Positions 40,206-47,751 of a stretch of DNA of 49,219 nucleotides are shown here, piece after piece; position 1 is the stretch's first letter, and each line of letters opens with the position of its first letter. Origin of the DNA: a virus. A program made the position numbers and the translations under genes. The notes beneath the pieces are model-generated. The model worked only from the letters and a program-made list of their open reading frames with translations, was not told where the DNA came from and ran no database searches. The stretch lies in the IMG/VR virus record IMGVR_UViG_3300025759_000152, positions 1 to 49,219 of that record; one strand, given 5' to 3'.

Positions 40206-41077
40206 TATTCATCCACCTCTACAAAGTCATTGTTTAGTATCTCTTGTACCAAAGATTCATCTTCATCCTTGTGACCTTTTGCACGTTCATGGTGTAGATC
40301 TAAAATCTTACCATTACTGTACTCAATAAGTTCCAAGAAGTCCTTGAGCATATCATTGTCTGAAGAGATTAACTCTACAGCATCGCCCAAAGAAGCACTG
40401 ATCTTACCAAACTTTGCACCAGTAGGTATGCTATCTTCCACCCCTTCTAGCTTTATTGTAGACATGATAGGTAACATGTTCTTCTTCTTAAAAGAACTCA
40501 TTACACCGTTGATACTCTTTAAGCTATCACGGTTCTTAACATCCAATACAAATGGTACGGACTCAACTGCAGACACAGGCTCACCCTTATCATTCATAGG
40601 ACTATCAAGACTGACTGTGCCATAGTACACTACAACACGCTTGACTGATCGTATCAATTGTTTGGTGGCATCGTCCAACGCATTGAAGTCTTCTATATAA
40701 CCACTAGGTCTACCTAAGTTAAACCCACCAATGCTATCCTTCAAGTCACCGTTGAGAGTGTTAGACATCACAGACTTTTCCATCTCTTCAGTATCACTGT
40801 TCCAACGTTGCCACTGATTGCGTTGGGCAAAGATACGGACAGTTGCACCCACACTGTAGACTATATCATCACCTGTCTTCAAGGTGAATGCACCTACAGG
40901 TACTACCTCTGTCTTTATCATCTTGCCATTGAGATCTACCTCACCCATGATAGGCTGGTGAAGCATTCCCAAACGTGATATACTTGGCGTGTACTCTTGA
41001 GCAGGTGCAGATGATACACCCATAAGTTCAGCCATTGATTGACCACGTTCTGTTGCTATTGCTAATTCATTACTCAT
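40205..41077 (-). CDS. Putative single-stranded DNA-binding protein
   Basis: A 290-residue protein between polymerase and exonuclease. The first part (IMGEVDLNGKMIKTEVVPVG, AFTLKTGDDIVYSVGATVRI, FAQRNQWQRWN) reads like an OB-type beta barrel with aromatic and basic residues, and the C terminus is acidic (DEDESLVQEILNNDFVEVDE), as in SSB-like proteins. Position next to a Cas4-like nuclease in marine phages supports this. No family motif is certain. It has its own promoter candidate at 41114-41141 and an AAGGAT ribosome site. Confidence 0.6.
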   Translation of the reverse strand: MSNELAIATERGQSMAELMGVSSAPAQEYTPSISRLGMLHQPIMGEVDLNGKMIKTEVVPVGAFTLKTGDDIVYSVGATVRIFAQRNQWQRWNSDTEEMEKSVMSNTLNGDLKDSIGGFNLGRPSGYIEDFNALDDATKQLIRSVKRVVVYYGTVSLDSPMNDKGEPVSAVESVPFVLDVKNRDSLKSINGVMSSFKKKNMLPIMSTIKLEGVEDSIPTGAKFGKISASLGDAVELISSDNDMLKDFLELIEYSNGKILDLHHERAKGHKDEDESLVQEILNNDFVEVDE

Positions 41078-41113
41078 TCTATATCCTTTTTTATAGAGTC
41101 AAAGAGATCTTAG

Positions 41114-41141
41114 TTATACACTATATATCAACTGTGTCAAG
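41114..41141 (-). promoter_or_regulatory. Sigma-70-type promoter at end of polymerase gene
   Basis: On the minus strand TTGACA (41141-41136, perfect) and TATAAC (41119-41114, five of six) are 16 bases apart. The -35 overlaps the last codons of the polymerase gene. Transcription would start near 41107, about 30 bases before the ATG of the single-strand-binding gene. GTGTATAACTA is shared exactly with the box at 3286. Confidence 0.65.
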
Positions 41142-43172
41142 CCAATTCTTTCCTATTTTTGCTTCTAAAAGCATTGGCACATTCATTTCAATTCCATATG
41201 TCTCCTCTATTATTTTGTTTAAATCCTGGTTGAGTGTCCACACCATTGACAAGACTAGATCTTTCTCGTCAGGATGTACATCAACCACCATAGAATCATG
41301 AACAGTATTAACTAAACACGACTTCATGTGTCGTAAACGTTCATGCATCTCATTTAATACAACTGGCACTACATCACCTGTAGCAAAGCCCTGCACTGGA
41401 TAGTTCTTAATCATAGTGAAGTGCGTAGGTACACCGCTGTGGCGTCTTGTCACATCAGGAAAAGCATACTGCCTACCAGATATGTTTGTTATCTTCATGA
41501 AGCGTAGTGCTTCATCAGCTAAGTTCCTGTGCCAGTTAGCTATGCCTCTATACTTTTCGTTGAAGTGTGTGTAGTAGGTTGCTTCAGCTTTCGAGCGTCC
41601 ATAACCGCTTGCTCCAAAGAGTGGTGCAAACGTGTGTTCTTTAGCTTCTTGACGTGTTGTTGGTTGCCCTGCATCAGTGATAACTTTTGCTGTGTAAGCA
41701 TGTACATCGAAACCAGTTGAGATTTCTTCCATCGCTGTTTCATCCTGTGCCAAGAACGCTGCTGTCCTAAATTCGAGTTGTGCAAAGTCAGCCTCCATTA
41801 TTAATCCATTATTAAATCTTGATACAAATACTTTCTTTACTGGGAATGTTCCTCCTCTTGGCATGTTTTGCATGTTGGGATTTCTTCCACTAAAACGTCC
41901 AGTGGCTGTAATATGCTGCGTAAGTCCAACGTGCAAGAATCCGTTTGCCTTAGTGTACGTCCGTATTCCGTTGACAAAAGCAGATAGATAACTGCTGATA
42001 GCATTATGACGTTTAAGATCAGAAAGGAAATTAAGAGCCTCGTCCATTCTATTGTTCCTAGCAGTCGCAGATAATACATCTAGTTCATCCTTTCCTGTGT
42101 TGAATCCATTAGCACTGACCCACTTCTTGCTTGGTGCAGTAAAGCGTAGCCCTGCTATCTGTTGACTATCCTTTAGTTTGTATCCTTTTGCATCACAATC
42201 TTTGCATTTATTAGGTCTAGCAAACTTCGTTCCATCTTTTTTAAGTCGGTATACTTTACCTTGTCCTTCGCAACTAGGGCAGGTGTATGCCTGTGTCCTG
42301 TAGATCGGTGAGGAGTTGGCTGCAACGGCATCCTTAAACTCTTGCTGTGTCTGTGTGAACTCGAAGAGATCAGCCCATTCTTTCTTGTCATGTACTCTTC
42401 TGCTGAATAAGACCTGCGACTTCTGTTCAGGAGAGCGTAAGTTGATCGGAGTGTCACCCATAACTTCCCTGACTTTCTTTTGCAGACGTGTTTCAATCTC
42501 CGCTTTCTCATTCTCATACTCCTTTGCTACTCGTTCCAACTCTTGAAGATCGACTTTGAATCCTGCCATATAGATTTCGGTAAGGGTTTTGCAGGTATTG
42601 AAGGTAACTCTTTTGATTGTACTAAGGGACGCAGATTCAGGCTTGGCGAAGTCTGCTTCTTGAGAGTGGAACAACTCACTAGTAGTAAGCAGGTCATGCT
42701 CAAGATAATAGTTGAGTTCATCCAATGGTATCTCATTTGTGTTCTTACCTTCTTTAAAATATCTTTTGAGAGTATCATCCTTCTGTACCTCTAGTTGTCT
42801 ACGTTCAGCACAGGCTTGTAAGCTTAGTCCATTTCTTTGTCCACGATCTAGTATATACTCAGCAAGCATAGTGTCATAGATATCACCATCATACCTGAAG
42901 CCACACTGCCATAACCACATTAAGTCGTGCTGTGCGTTGTGCATAATTAGCAGCTTGGTATTGTCTAGTGTCCACTGTATATCTAGTCTGTTGAAACCTG
43001 TGTCATCTTTAGACTCGTTATGATCCAGTGTCTTGATTGTAAGTGTAGCTTTAGGATCATCAACATCTAGCATACCCACTTGTACCAAATGATTGCTAGG
43101 CTCAAAGGGATCACCGTGTACTTTGTCATCACGTTTGGTGATAGTATTTTCTACGTCTAGTACTAGCCTCAT
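41121..43172 (-). CDS. polA: Family A DNA polymerase with 3'-5' exonuclease
   Basis: A 683-residue replicative polymerase. The exonuclease has Asp6-Val-Glu8, Asp83 (NAQHDL) and Tyr156xxxAsp160 (YLEHD). The polymerase has motif A ADFAQLEFR (Asp462), motif B RQEAKEHTFAPLFGASGYG (Arg507, Lys511, Phe515) and motif C VHDSMVV (His625-Asp626). Phe515 matches E. coli Phe762. Between the domains, residues 298-326 carry CPSC ... CKDC, a zinc-ribbon insertion absent from E. coli Pol I. No 5'-nuclease domain. Start overlaps the helicase stop as ATGA. It copies the phage genome with the neighbouring helicase and primase. Confidence 0.95.
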   Translation of the reverse strand: MRLVLDVENTITKRDDKVHGDPFEPSNHLVQVGMLDVDDPKATLTIKTLDHNESKDDTGFNRLDIQWTLDNTKLLIMHNAQHDLMWLWQCGFRYDGDIYDTMLAEYILDRGQRNGLSLQACAERRQLEVQKDDTLKRYFKEGKNTNEIPLDELNYYLEHDLLTTSELFHSQEADFAKPESASLSTIKRVTFNTCKTLTEIYMAGFKVDLQELERVAKEYENEKAEIETRLQKKVREVMGDTPINLRSPEQKSQVLFSRRVHDKKEWADLFEFTQTQQEFKDAVAANSSPIYRTQAYTCPSCEGQGKVYRLKKDGTKFARPNKCKDCDAKGYKLKDSQQIAGLRFTAPSKKWVSANGFNTGKDELDVLSATARNNRMDEALNFLSDLKRHNAISSYLSAFVNGIRTYTKANGFLHVGLTQHITATGRFSGRNPNMQNMPRGGTFPVKKVFVSRFNNGLIMEADFAQLEFRTAAFLAQDETAMEEISTGFDVHAYTAKVITDAGQPTTRQEAKEHTFAPLFGASGYGRSKAEATYYTHFNEKYRGIANWHRNLADEALRFMKITNISGRQYAFPDVTRRHSGVPTHFTMIKNYPVQGFATGDVVPVVLNEMHERLRHMKSCLVNTVHDSMVVDVHPDEKDLVLSMVWTLNQDLNKIIEETYGIEMNVPMLLEAKIGKNWLDTVDI

Positions 43173-44389
43173 GCTGAGTACACCGATCTAGAACCGTCAA
43201 GCATACAAGTAATCTTACCTTGGTAGCCATTCAGTTTGTTCTTAGCTATGTTCAAGTATCTTACTGGGTCTTCCTCTTCTCCTTCTGCTTGTTGTGTCTT
43301 ACCAATGAGTACCATAAGGTCAGCCTCTGCTGCCTTACCTGTCTTACTACCTTCCATCATAGCTTGGTTCAGGTCTGCCCTGCCCTCTGCTTCTGCTGAT
43401 AGTTGAGACATCCATATCACAGCACAGTCATACTGCTTGGCTATGTTACGTGCATGGATAGCTGCTGCCTTGAGTGTAATGTCTGATCTTTCTGATCTGA
43501 TGTCAGCAAACTTATCGCCCATGTCTAGTATTACTATGTCAGGCTTCTCAAACTTAACGACTGACTCTACCCAATCCATGCCTTTGCCTGTACTATCCTT
43601 GAACTGTATACGTTCTGACACAGGATGGTATCGCTTGGATGCGAGGGCTTTGTTAGTACGTACCTCAGTCATCGTCATGTTAGATGAAGCACTGATGTAT
43701 CGTGCAGCCACACGTGTGTATGCTTCTTCATTACATAGTACAATACACTTAGCACCTTGATGTGCAAAGCCACCCTCTGCTGCTACAAGTGAGGCGTGAA
43801 AGCTAGTCTTTCCAGTATTAGGACGAGCACCAACCAGAATAAGATGACCGCCACTGATACCCTCCACCCTACGAGCCAGACTGGATATATTGAATGACCA
43901 TTTCGAATCAAGTGCCGTTGCATCAAGTACAGTATCAAGACTGTGATCATCCCACTCGACACGAAGATTTGGAGTAAAGTCATCTTTATATTCCTCTAAT
44001 AGTTTACGTAAAGGTTCAAGGCTATTCTCTGCACCATTCACAAAGTCAAAGCCCAAGTTAGCTACAAGGTCACCCACGTGCTGTTGAAATAACTGAGACA
44101 ATGTGTCTTCTGCTATCTCACCTTTGATAGGTTCAGCTATTTCAATACGCTTGAATAGATCTTCATATGCTGTACGTGTTGCGGTGGTCATGCTTGCATT
44201 GATTCGGTTGAACACTGCTTGCAAGTCAGACACAGTTAGGTCACCATCGTAGGCTTCCATAGCTGTATCCAATGCTTGCTTTATTTTACGCACATCCTTA
44301 CTAAATATTTTATCAGGACAACGTATGCCCTTATGATTATCAAAGAACTCTCTATTGAGTAGAGTCTTTACCAGTGCTAGTTCCATCAT
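43169..44389 (-). CDS. DnaB-like replicative helicase
   Basis: A 406-residue protein with a RecA-type core: Walker A GARPNTGKTSF (187-197, Lys194), the Glu of LCNEEA, Walker B DIVILDMGD, an arginine-rich segment before AVIWMSQLSAEAEGRADLNQ and MMEGSKTGKAAEADLMVLIG, and YLNIAKNKLNGYQGKI, the sequence order of DnaB/gp4-type hexameric helicases. The N-terminal 140 residues are helical (primase-binding type). Between primase and polymerase genes, it should unwind DNA at the fork. Confidence 0.92.
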   Translation of the reverse strand: MMELALVKTLLNREFFDNHKGIRCPDKIFSKDVRKIKQALDTAMEAYDGDLTVSDLQAVFNRINASMTTATRTAYEDLFKRIEIAEPIKGEIAEDTLSQLFQQHVGDLVANLGFDFVNGAENSLEPLRKLLEEYKDDFTPNLRVEWDDHSLDTVLDATALDSKWSFNISSLARRVEGISGGHLILVGARPNTGKTSFHASLVAAEGGFAHQGAKCIVLCNEEAYTRVAARYISASSNMTMTEVRTNKALASKRYHPVSERIQFKDSTGKGMDWVESVVKFEKPDIVILDMGDKFADIRSERSDITLKAAAIHARNIAKQYDCAVIWMSQLSAEAEGRADLNQAMMEGSKTGKAAEADLMVLIGKTQQAEGEEEDPVRYLNIAKNKLNGYQGKITCMLDGSRSVYSA

Positions 44390-44630
44390 CTTTATTCATC
44401 TCCTCTCGTACTCTTGCTCTCGCTCTCTCTGCATCAGTAAATGATCTTATCTGTTCTACAGATTTACCTGTCTCATAGTCTACGATCACACCTGTGTTCC
44501 ACTTAGCACGTTCCTCTTCTGCGTCCTCCATGTTGTCAAACAACTTAGGCTTTGGGAAGTTTGGAAACACGCTACCTTCAGGTACATACATTATATCTCC
44601 ATCTACGTCAATAGTTACTGCTAGTTTCAT
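44352..44630 (-). CDS. Small unknown protein between primase and helicase
   Basis: AAGGAG lies seven bases before ATG 44630, inside the primase gene's end. The 92-residue product opens with a beta-hairpin (MKLAVTIDVDGDIMYVPEGS), has an acidic middle and a charged helix ending in KDDGTSTGKDSTQ. It overlaps the helicase start by 38 bases. No family is recognised. It might be a loader or an accessory of the helicase, by position only. Confidence 0.7.
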   Translation of the reverse strand: MKLAVTIDVDGDIMYVPEGSVFPNFPKPKLFDNMEDAEEERAKWNTGVIVDYETGKSVEQIRSFTDAERARARVREEMNKDDGTSTGKDSTQ

Positions 44631-45423
44631 TACACAACTCCTTTAGTTTATCTAAGTCTTCTTCCATCCTATACTTTATGTCATCTATTAAATTCATAGC
44701 GGTGGTCTTGTTACCTGTCCACAACTCTATCTCTCTGCGATACTCCACTGTCTTACCAATAGCATCAGGATCTAAGGCTATGATAACTTTATTGTATTCC
44801 TGGATTTTCTCCATGTGTTTAGGACTCAAGCTAGTGCCTAAGATAGCCATAGCTGTGATGTAGGGTAGTTCTTGTGTAGCTATGATAGCTGATACTACAT
44901 CCTCAACAATAAGTAAGATGTCACCACTACCATGCATATAGTAATCAGCCTCGCCTGTGTAGCGATACCACTTGGGTTGCTGCTTCTTACCTACTGCTCT
45001 ACCCACAGCATCTACTATTCTACCTTCATGCTTGATAGGAAAGACTACACGTTCATCCTTCACGTCATACATGGTATCACCAATAGCTATACCCCATCGC
45101 CTTACAAAGCGTTGGTGCTTGGTGTGTTGTGCCTTTGGTGACACGACATAAGGTGGTATTTCCATAGTCTCCTTCTCCTTCTTTATGTTTGTGTATGCAC
45201 GTGCAATTTGTTGTTCTTTCATACGGTGATATATCTCTGTTGCAGTCATGTCTGTGTCATAGATACCACCAACAGTACAGCCTAGCTTGAAGCAGTTGTA
45301 CCTTATCTCACCAAGTATCTTAGCAGCAGTAAAAGTATTCTTGCCCCTGCATTGAGGACAGTCACCTCTGTATCTCTGATCATCTTTAAGATCTAGATCG
45401 TTGACAAACTCACGCATCTTCAT
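44608..45423 (-). CDS. DNA primase (zinc finger plus Toprim)
   Basis: A 271-residue primase of the T7 gp4 N-terminal/DnaG type. The zinc ribbon is CPQC (22, 25) and CFKLGC (44, 49). The Toprim fold shows LLIVEDVVSA (Glu173) and IIALDPDAIGK (Asp217, Asp219). VFPIKHEGRIVDAVGRAVGK is the conserved N-terminal catalytic segment. The helicase is encoded separately, unlike T7. GGAG lies six bases before ATG 45423. It makes primers for the lagging strand. Confidence 0.92.
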   Translation of the reverse strand: MKMREFVNDLDLKDDQRYRGDCPQCRGKNTFTAAKILGEIRYNCFKLGCTVGGIYDTDMTATEIYHRMKEQQIARAYTNIKKEKETMEIPPYVVSPKAQHTKHQRFVRRWGIAIGDTMYDVKDERVVFPIKHEGRIVDAVGRAVGKKQQPKWYRYTGEADYYMHGSGDILLIVEDVVSAIIATQELPYITAMAILGTSLSPKHMEKIQEYNKVIIALDPDAIGKTVEYRREIELWTGNKTTAMNLIDDIKYRMEEDLDKLKELCNETSSNY

Positions 45424-46327
45424 CCTTTACTCCTCTCGCTGCTAGTGCTTTGCTTGCACCACTAAATGTGTTGACCATGTATGGCTTGACTGATGCTGCA
45501 TTCTGATGCCCTGTTACTTGCATGATACCTGCTAAGTCAACGCCACCCTCCATCATTTCTGTGACTGCTGTTCTACGTAGATCCATAGCTGTTAGTTCTT
45601 TAGGAAGATTAGCTTCATCCAGGATGTCATTGATATATAAGGAAACTTCTTCCTTGTCATAAGGTGTATATGCTCCTGCTCTTGGCTTAACTCTTGGTAC
45701 TACGTACTGTTGAAACCCAAAGTCCTCCTTCTGCTGACGCAGCATCTGACAGAGATCAGCAGAGATAGGGAGGTGTACCTCTGCATTACGTTTACTCTGA
45801 GTCATATCAATACGACATTCGTTTAAGTCTATGCTATCCCACGTAAGCAGACGTATATCTCCTATACGTTGACCCCAATCGTATGCCATATGAACTATGA
45901 GTCCAATGCTGCGCCAGCGAAAGTCACTGTAAGCTGTGTCAAGAAAGATTGACACTTGTTCACGTGTCCAATGTACTCTCCTTGGTTTCTCTGCAACCGT
46001 TTGCACCAAAGAGATTGGATTGTGAATCATCACATCATAACGCATGGCATGTTTCCACGCAGCAGAAAGGACACTGCGTCTATAGTTGGCAGTTCTAGTA
46101 CCAATCTGTAGCCATTGATCATATGCTTGTGTGATGTGTCGAACCTTCAAGTTCTTACAGCGGTAACCCCGAAGCGGTTTGCCCTCTACCTCAGTAATCA
46201 AGGTAGCACTCAAGTGATTATCGTAGTCTTTTTGTGAGGAGGAGGACAACCTACGATAAGCATCTGAGTTACGATAAAAGTCAACCACCTCTTCTAACGT
46301 GGCACTTTGCTTCGGGATATTCTTCAT
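45410..46327 (-). CDS. int: Tyrosine recombinase / phage integrase
   Basis: Start ATG 46327 has AAGGAGG eight bases upstream and overlaps the previous stop as TAATG; an upstream ATG at 46360 precedes that site. The 305-residue product has an N-terminal core-binding domain and a catalytic domain: Arg in DWGQRIGDIRLLTW, Lys in MTQSKRNAEVHLPIS, MDLRRTAVTEMM, MQVTGHQNAASVKPYM with the nucleophile Tyr. The usual His of the HxLRR box is Met here. It may integrate the genome or resolve concatemers. No attachment site, excisionase or repressor was recognised nearby. It overlaps the primase gene by 14 bases. Confidence 0.9.
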   Translation of the reverse strand: MKNIPKQSATLEEVVDFYRNSDAYRRLSSSSQKDYDNHLSATLITEVEGKPLRGYRCKNLKVRHITQAYDQWLQIGTRTANYRRSVLSAAWKHAMRYDVMIHNPISLVQTVAEKPRRVHWTREQVSIFLDTAYSDFRWRSIGLIVHMAYDWGQRIGDIRLLTWDSIDLNECRIDMTQSKRNAEVHLPISADLCQMLRQQKEDFGFQQYVVPRVKPRAGAYTPYDKEEVSLYINDILDEANLPKELTAMDLRRTAVTEMMEGGVDLAGIMQVTGHQNAASVKPYMVNTFSGASKALAARGVKDEDA

Positions 46328-46581
46328 TACCATTTCCTCCTTACCTTCCAGTATGACCATGCTCTACTACAATGCCCTTCTCCAAGCAATGCGTCTATTG
46401 GTCGCACTAGATTAGTTTTATTGTTTCGTTTCCATTCCCAGTTCCTAGCTGAGAAAGTTTGATTTAATCTTCCACCAAGAACTACGTTCAGTAGTACACT
46501 CAGTGCTATCAGTATCCTTACGAGATAGGTAACCCAACCAATGTGTAACATCATCGAAAGTCTCATTCGGATCTTGTTCAT
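46327..46581 (-). CDS. Small membrane protein of a common phage family
   Basis: AAGGAAA lies shortly before ATG 46581. The 84-residue protein has one membrane helix (about 14-36, GWVTYLVRILIALSVLLNVV) followed by LGGRLNQTFSARNWEWKRNN, then IDALLGEGHCSRAWSYWKVR. I recognise the LLNVxLGGxxNQTFSARNWxWKR ... HCxxSWxYWxVR pattern as a frequent small phage protein with no known function. It precedes the integrase with TAATG coupling. Confidence 0.8.
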   Translation of the reverse strand: MNKIRMRLSMMLHIGWVTYLVRILIALSVLLNVVLGGRLNQTFSARNWEWKRNNKTNLVRPIDALLGEGHCSRAWSYWKVRRKW

Positions 46582-46583
46582 AA

Positions 46584-46685
46584 TTACTTTCCTTTAACAT
46601 GTGCAATCACCAAATGAATCCATAGCCACAGGTAACCTACCATTAAAAGTATAGGGAATAAGTTTGCTAAAAGTTGGGATACCAT
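46584..46685 (-). CDS. 33-residue membrane mini-protein
   Basis: ATG 46685 follows GAGGTGA. The product is nearly all hydrophobic: MVSQLLANLFPILLMVGYLW, then LWIHLVIAHVKGK, a single membrane helix with a basic end. It overlaps the preceding gene by 19 bases and ends two bases before the next start. It is too short for most gene finders. Phage mini-proteins of this type often modify the host membrane; function unknown. Confidence 0.5.
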   Translation of the reverse strand: MVSQLLANLFPILLMVGYLWLWIHLVIAHVKGK

Positions 46686-46840
46686 GTCTCACCTCTTTCT
46701 TCATCAGCTTGTAATAATTTTAAATACTCATCTTCTAGTTGTGCTTTCTCAAAGTCACCATCCCATTCGTAGTCATCACGTCTACGTTTTGTTTGCATGA
46801 TGACCTGAGATAGTGGCTGTACTTTAGCTATAACTACCAT
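46667..46840 (-). CDS. Small charged protein, 57 aa
   Basis: ATG 46840 has GGGAG eight bases upstream. The product is hydrophilic: MVVIAKVQPLSQVIMQTKRR, then RDDYEWDGDFEKAQLEDEYL and a tail GETWYPNF. It overlaps its neighbours by 17 and 19 bases, which argues for a real compressed gene. A beta strand and one acidic helix are expected. No family is recognised. Confidence 0.55.
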   Translation of the reverse strand: MVVIAKVQPLSQVIMQTKRRRDDYEWDGDFEKAQLEDEYLKLLQADEERGETWYPNF

Positions 46841-46982
46841 GTTCTCTCTCCCTTATCTCTACAGTTAAGTTAGGGAATACCGTTTGATAACGCTCTTCAT
46901 AGCGTTGGGCATCCATTTTATATTTGAATGAGTGGTAACCAAACCACTTACCATTCTGTCCAAACCATACTTCATAAGACAT
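46824..46982 (-). CDS. Small protein, 52 aa
   Basis: ATG 46982 overlaps the previous stop (TAATG) and has GGAG seven bases before. The product MSYEVWFGQNGKWFGYHSFK, then YKMDAQRYEERYQTVFPNLT, is aromatic-rich and looks like a compact beta-alpha domain. Its end overlaps the next start by 17 bases. No family is recognised; it is probably an early host-takeover protein of the type packed at phage genome ends. Confidence 0.6.
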   Translation of the reverse strand: MSYEVWFGQNGKWFGYHSFKYKMDAQRYEERYQTVFPNLTVEIREREHGSYS

Positions 46983-47257
46983 TAGCATCTCCTCTCTTTG
47001 TTTGTGCCATAAGTTTTAGCAGATCCCCAGCATACGTCAAGTGGTTTTATTTTTCCATTCGGCAAAGCCATTCCTGGATACTTGTAATGTGGGTTGTCCT
47101 TTAAGAATTGTCTTAGTCTCTCTACCTCAAGCTTGCGTTGGGCATGGCGTAACTCTTGTACACACGCAGCCCTACCTGTCCAGTGGTCATGCTTGGACAT
47201 GCAATACTTGTGAATAGGATTCTGTTCCTCAACCATCGCTAGTAGTAGTTCTATCAT
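46982..47257 (-). CDS. Small protein with hydrophobic start, 91 aa
   Basis: The product starts MIELLLAMVEEQNPIHKYCM, too polar for a typical signal peptide, and continues with a basic helix (AACVQELRHAQRKLEVERLR) and cysteines at 19, 32, 75 and 91. It overlaps the gene before by 29 bases and its last codons carry the ribosome site of the gene after. No motif is recognised. Confidence 0.65.
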   Translation of the reverse strand: MIELLLAMVEEQNPIHKYCMSKHDHWTGRAACVQELRHAQRKLEVERLRQFLKDNPHYKYPGMALPNGKIKPLDVCWGSAKTYGTNKERRC

Positions 47258-47546
47258 CTTTTAATCCCTTATATAACATTGCTTCTGCGTCTTTGTACTG
47301 ACCTCGTAGCATAGAATCATACGCCCACCTGAACCATGACATAGCTTCATGGTCAGGCTCACCAGTTCTTACCTCTTCCAACGTAGGGCTACTGGCTAGG
47401 CTACCTACCTGATTGAGATTCAGAAACCCCAACAGGTTAGGCTTGTCAGTGGGTACATCGACAGTCTGATAGTCCTTGCCGCAATACTTACGTGCGTCAG
47501 CTTGTGTTCCTGCCCATACTCCATTAGAGTTTTTGTATAGTTTCAT
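47229..47546 (-). CDS. Small phage protein KLYKNSNGVWAGTQ type
   Basis: ATG 47546 with GAGGAAG just upstream is preferred over ATG 47582. The 105-residue product begins MKLYKNSNGVWAGTQADARK and continues VDVPTDKPNLLGFLNLNQVG, a pattern (WxGTQxxA...VPxDKxxLLxFLNxN) that I recall from short phage proteins near replication genes. The C-terminal half is helical and acidic (MSWFRWAYDSMLRGQYKDAE), similar to a TPR-like helix pair. Function unknown. Confidence 0.65.
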   Translation of the reverse strand: MKLYKNSNGVWAGTQADARKYCGKDYQTVDVPTDKPNLLGFLNLNQVGSLASSPTLEEVRTGEPDHEAMSWFRWAYDSMLRGQYKDAEAMLYKGLKDDRTTTSDG

Positions 47547-47751
47547 ATCTCTTCCTCTCTTGATCAGTGATACAGTAAACACCTGTCACTGGATTGTTAA
47601 AACCTACTTCAGCAATCACTTCTATTGCTAACTCTTGTGCATTGTTCAAGTCACTAACCCATGCTACACAATCATCCTCTGTATCAAATGGTTTGTGATC
47701 TATGGTAAAAGGATTACCCTGCGCTAGTGCTATCAATATTAACCACTTCAT
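47524..47751 (-). CDS. Short protein with hydrophobic leader and two cysteines
   Basis: ATG 47751 has GGAGG seven bases upstream; a longer frame to 47892 lacks such a site and would cover another gene. The 75-residue product starts MKWLILIALAQGNPFTIDHK, a probable signal segment, then FDTEDDCVAWVSDL and VTGVYCITDQERKRYETIQK. The leader plus two cysteines about 30 residues apart copies the plan of the protein at 35433, so the two may be paralogues exported to the periplasm. Function unknown. Confidence 0.65.
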   Translation of the reverse strand: MKWLILIALAQGNPFTIDHKPFDTEDDCVAWVSDLNNAQELAIEVIAEVGFNNPVTGVYCITDQERKRYETIQKL

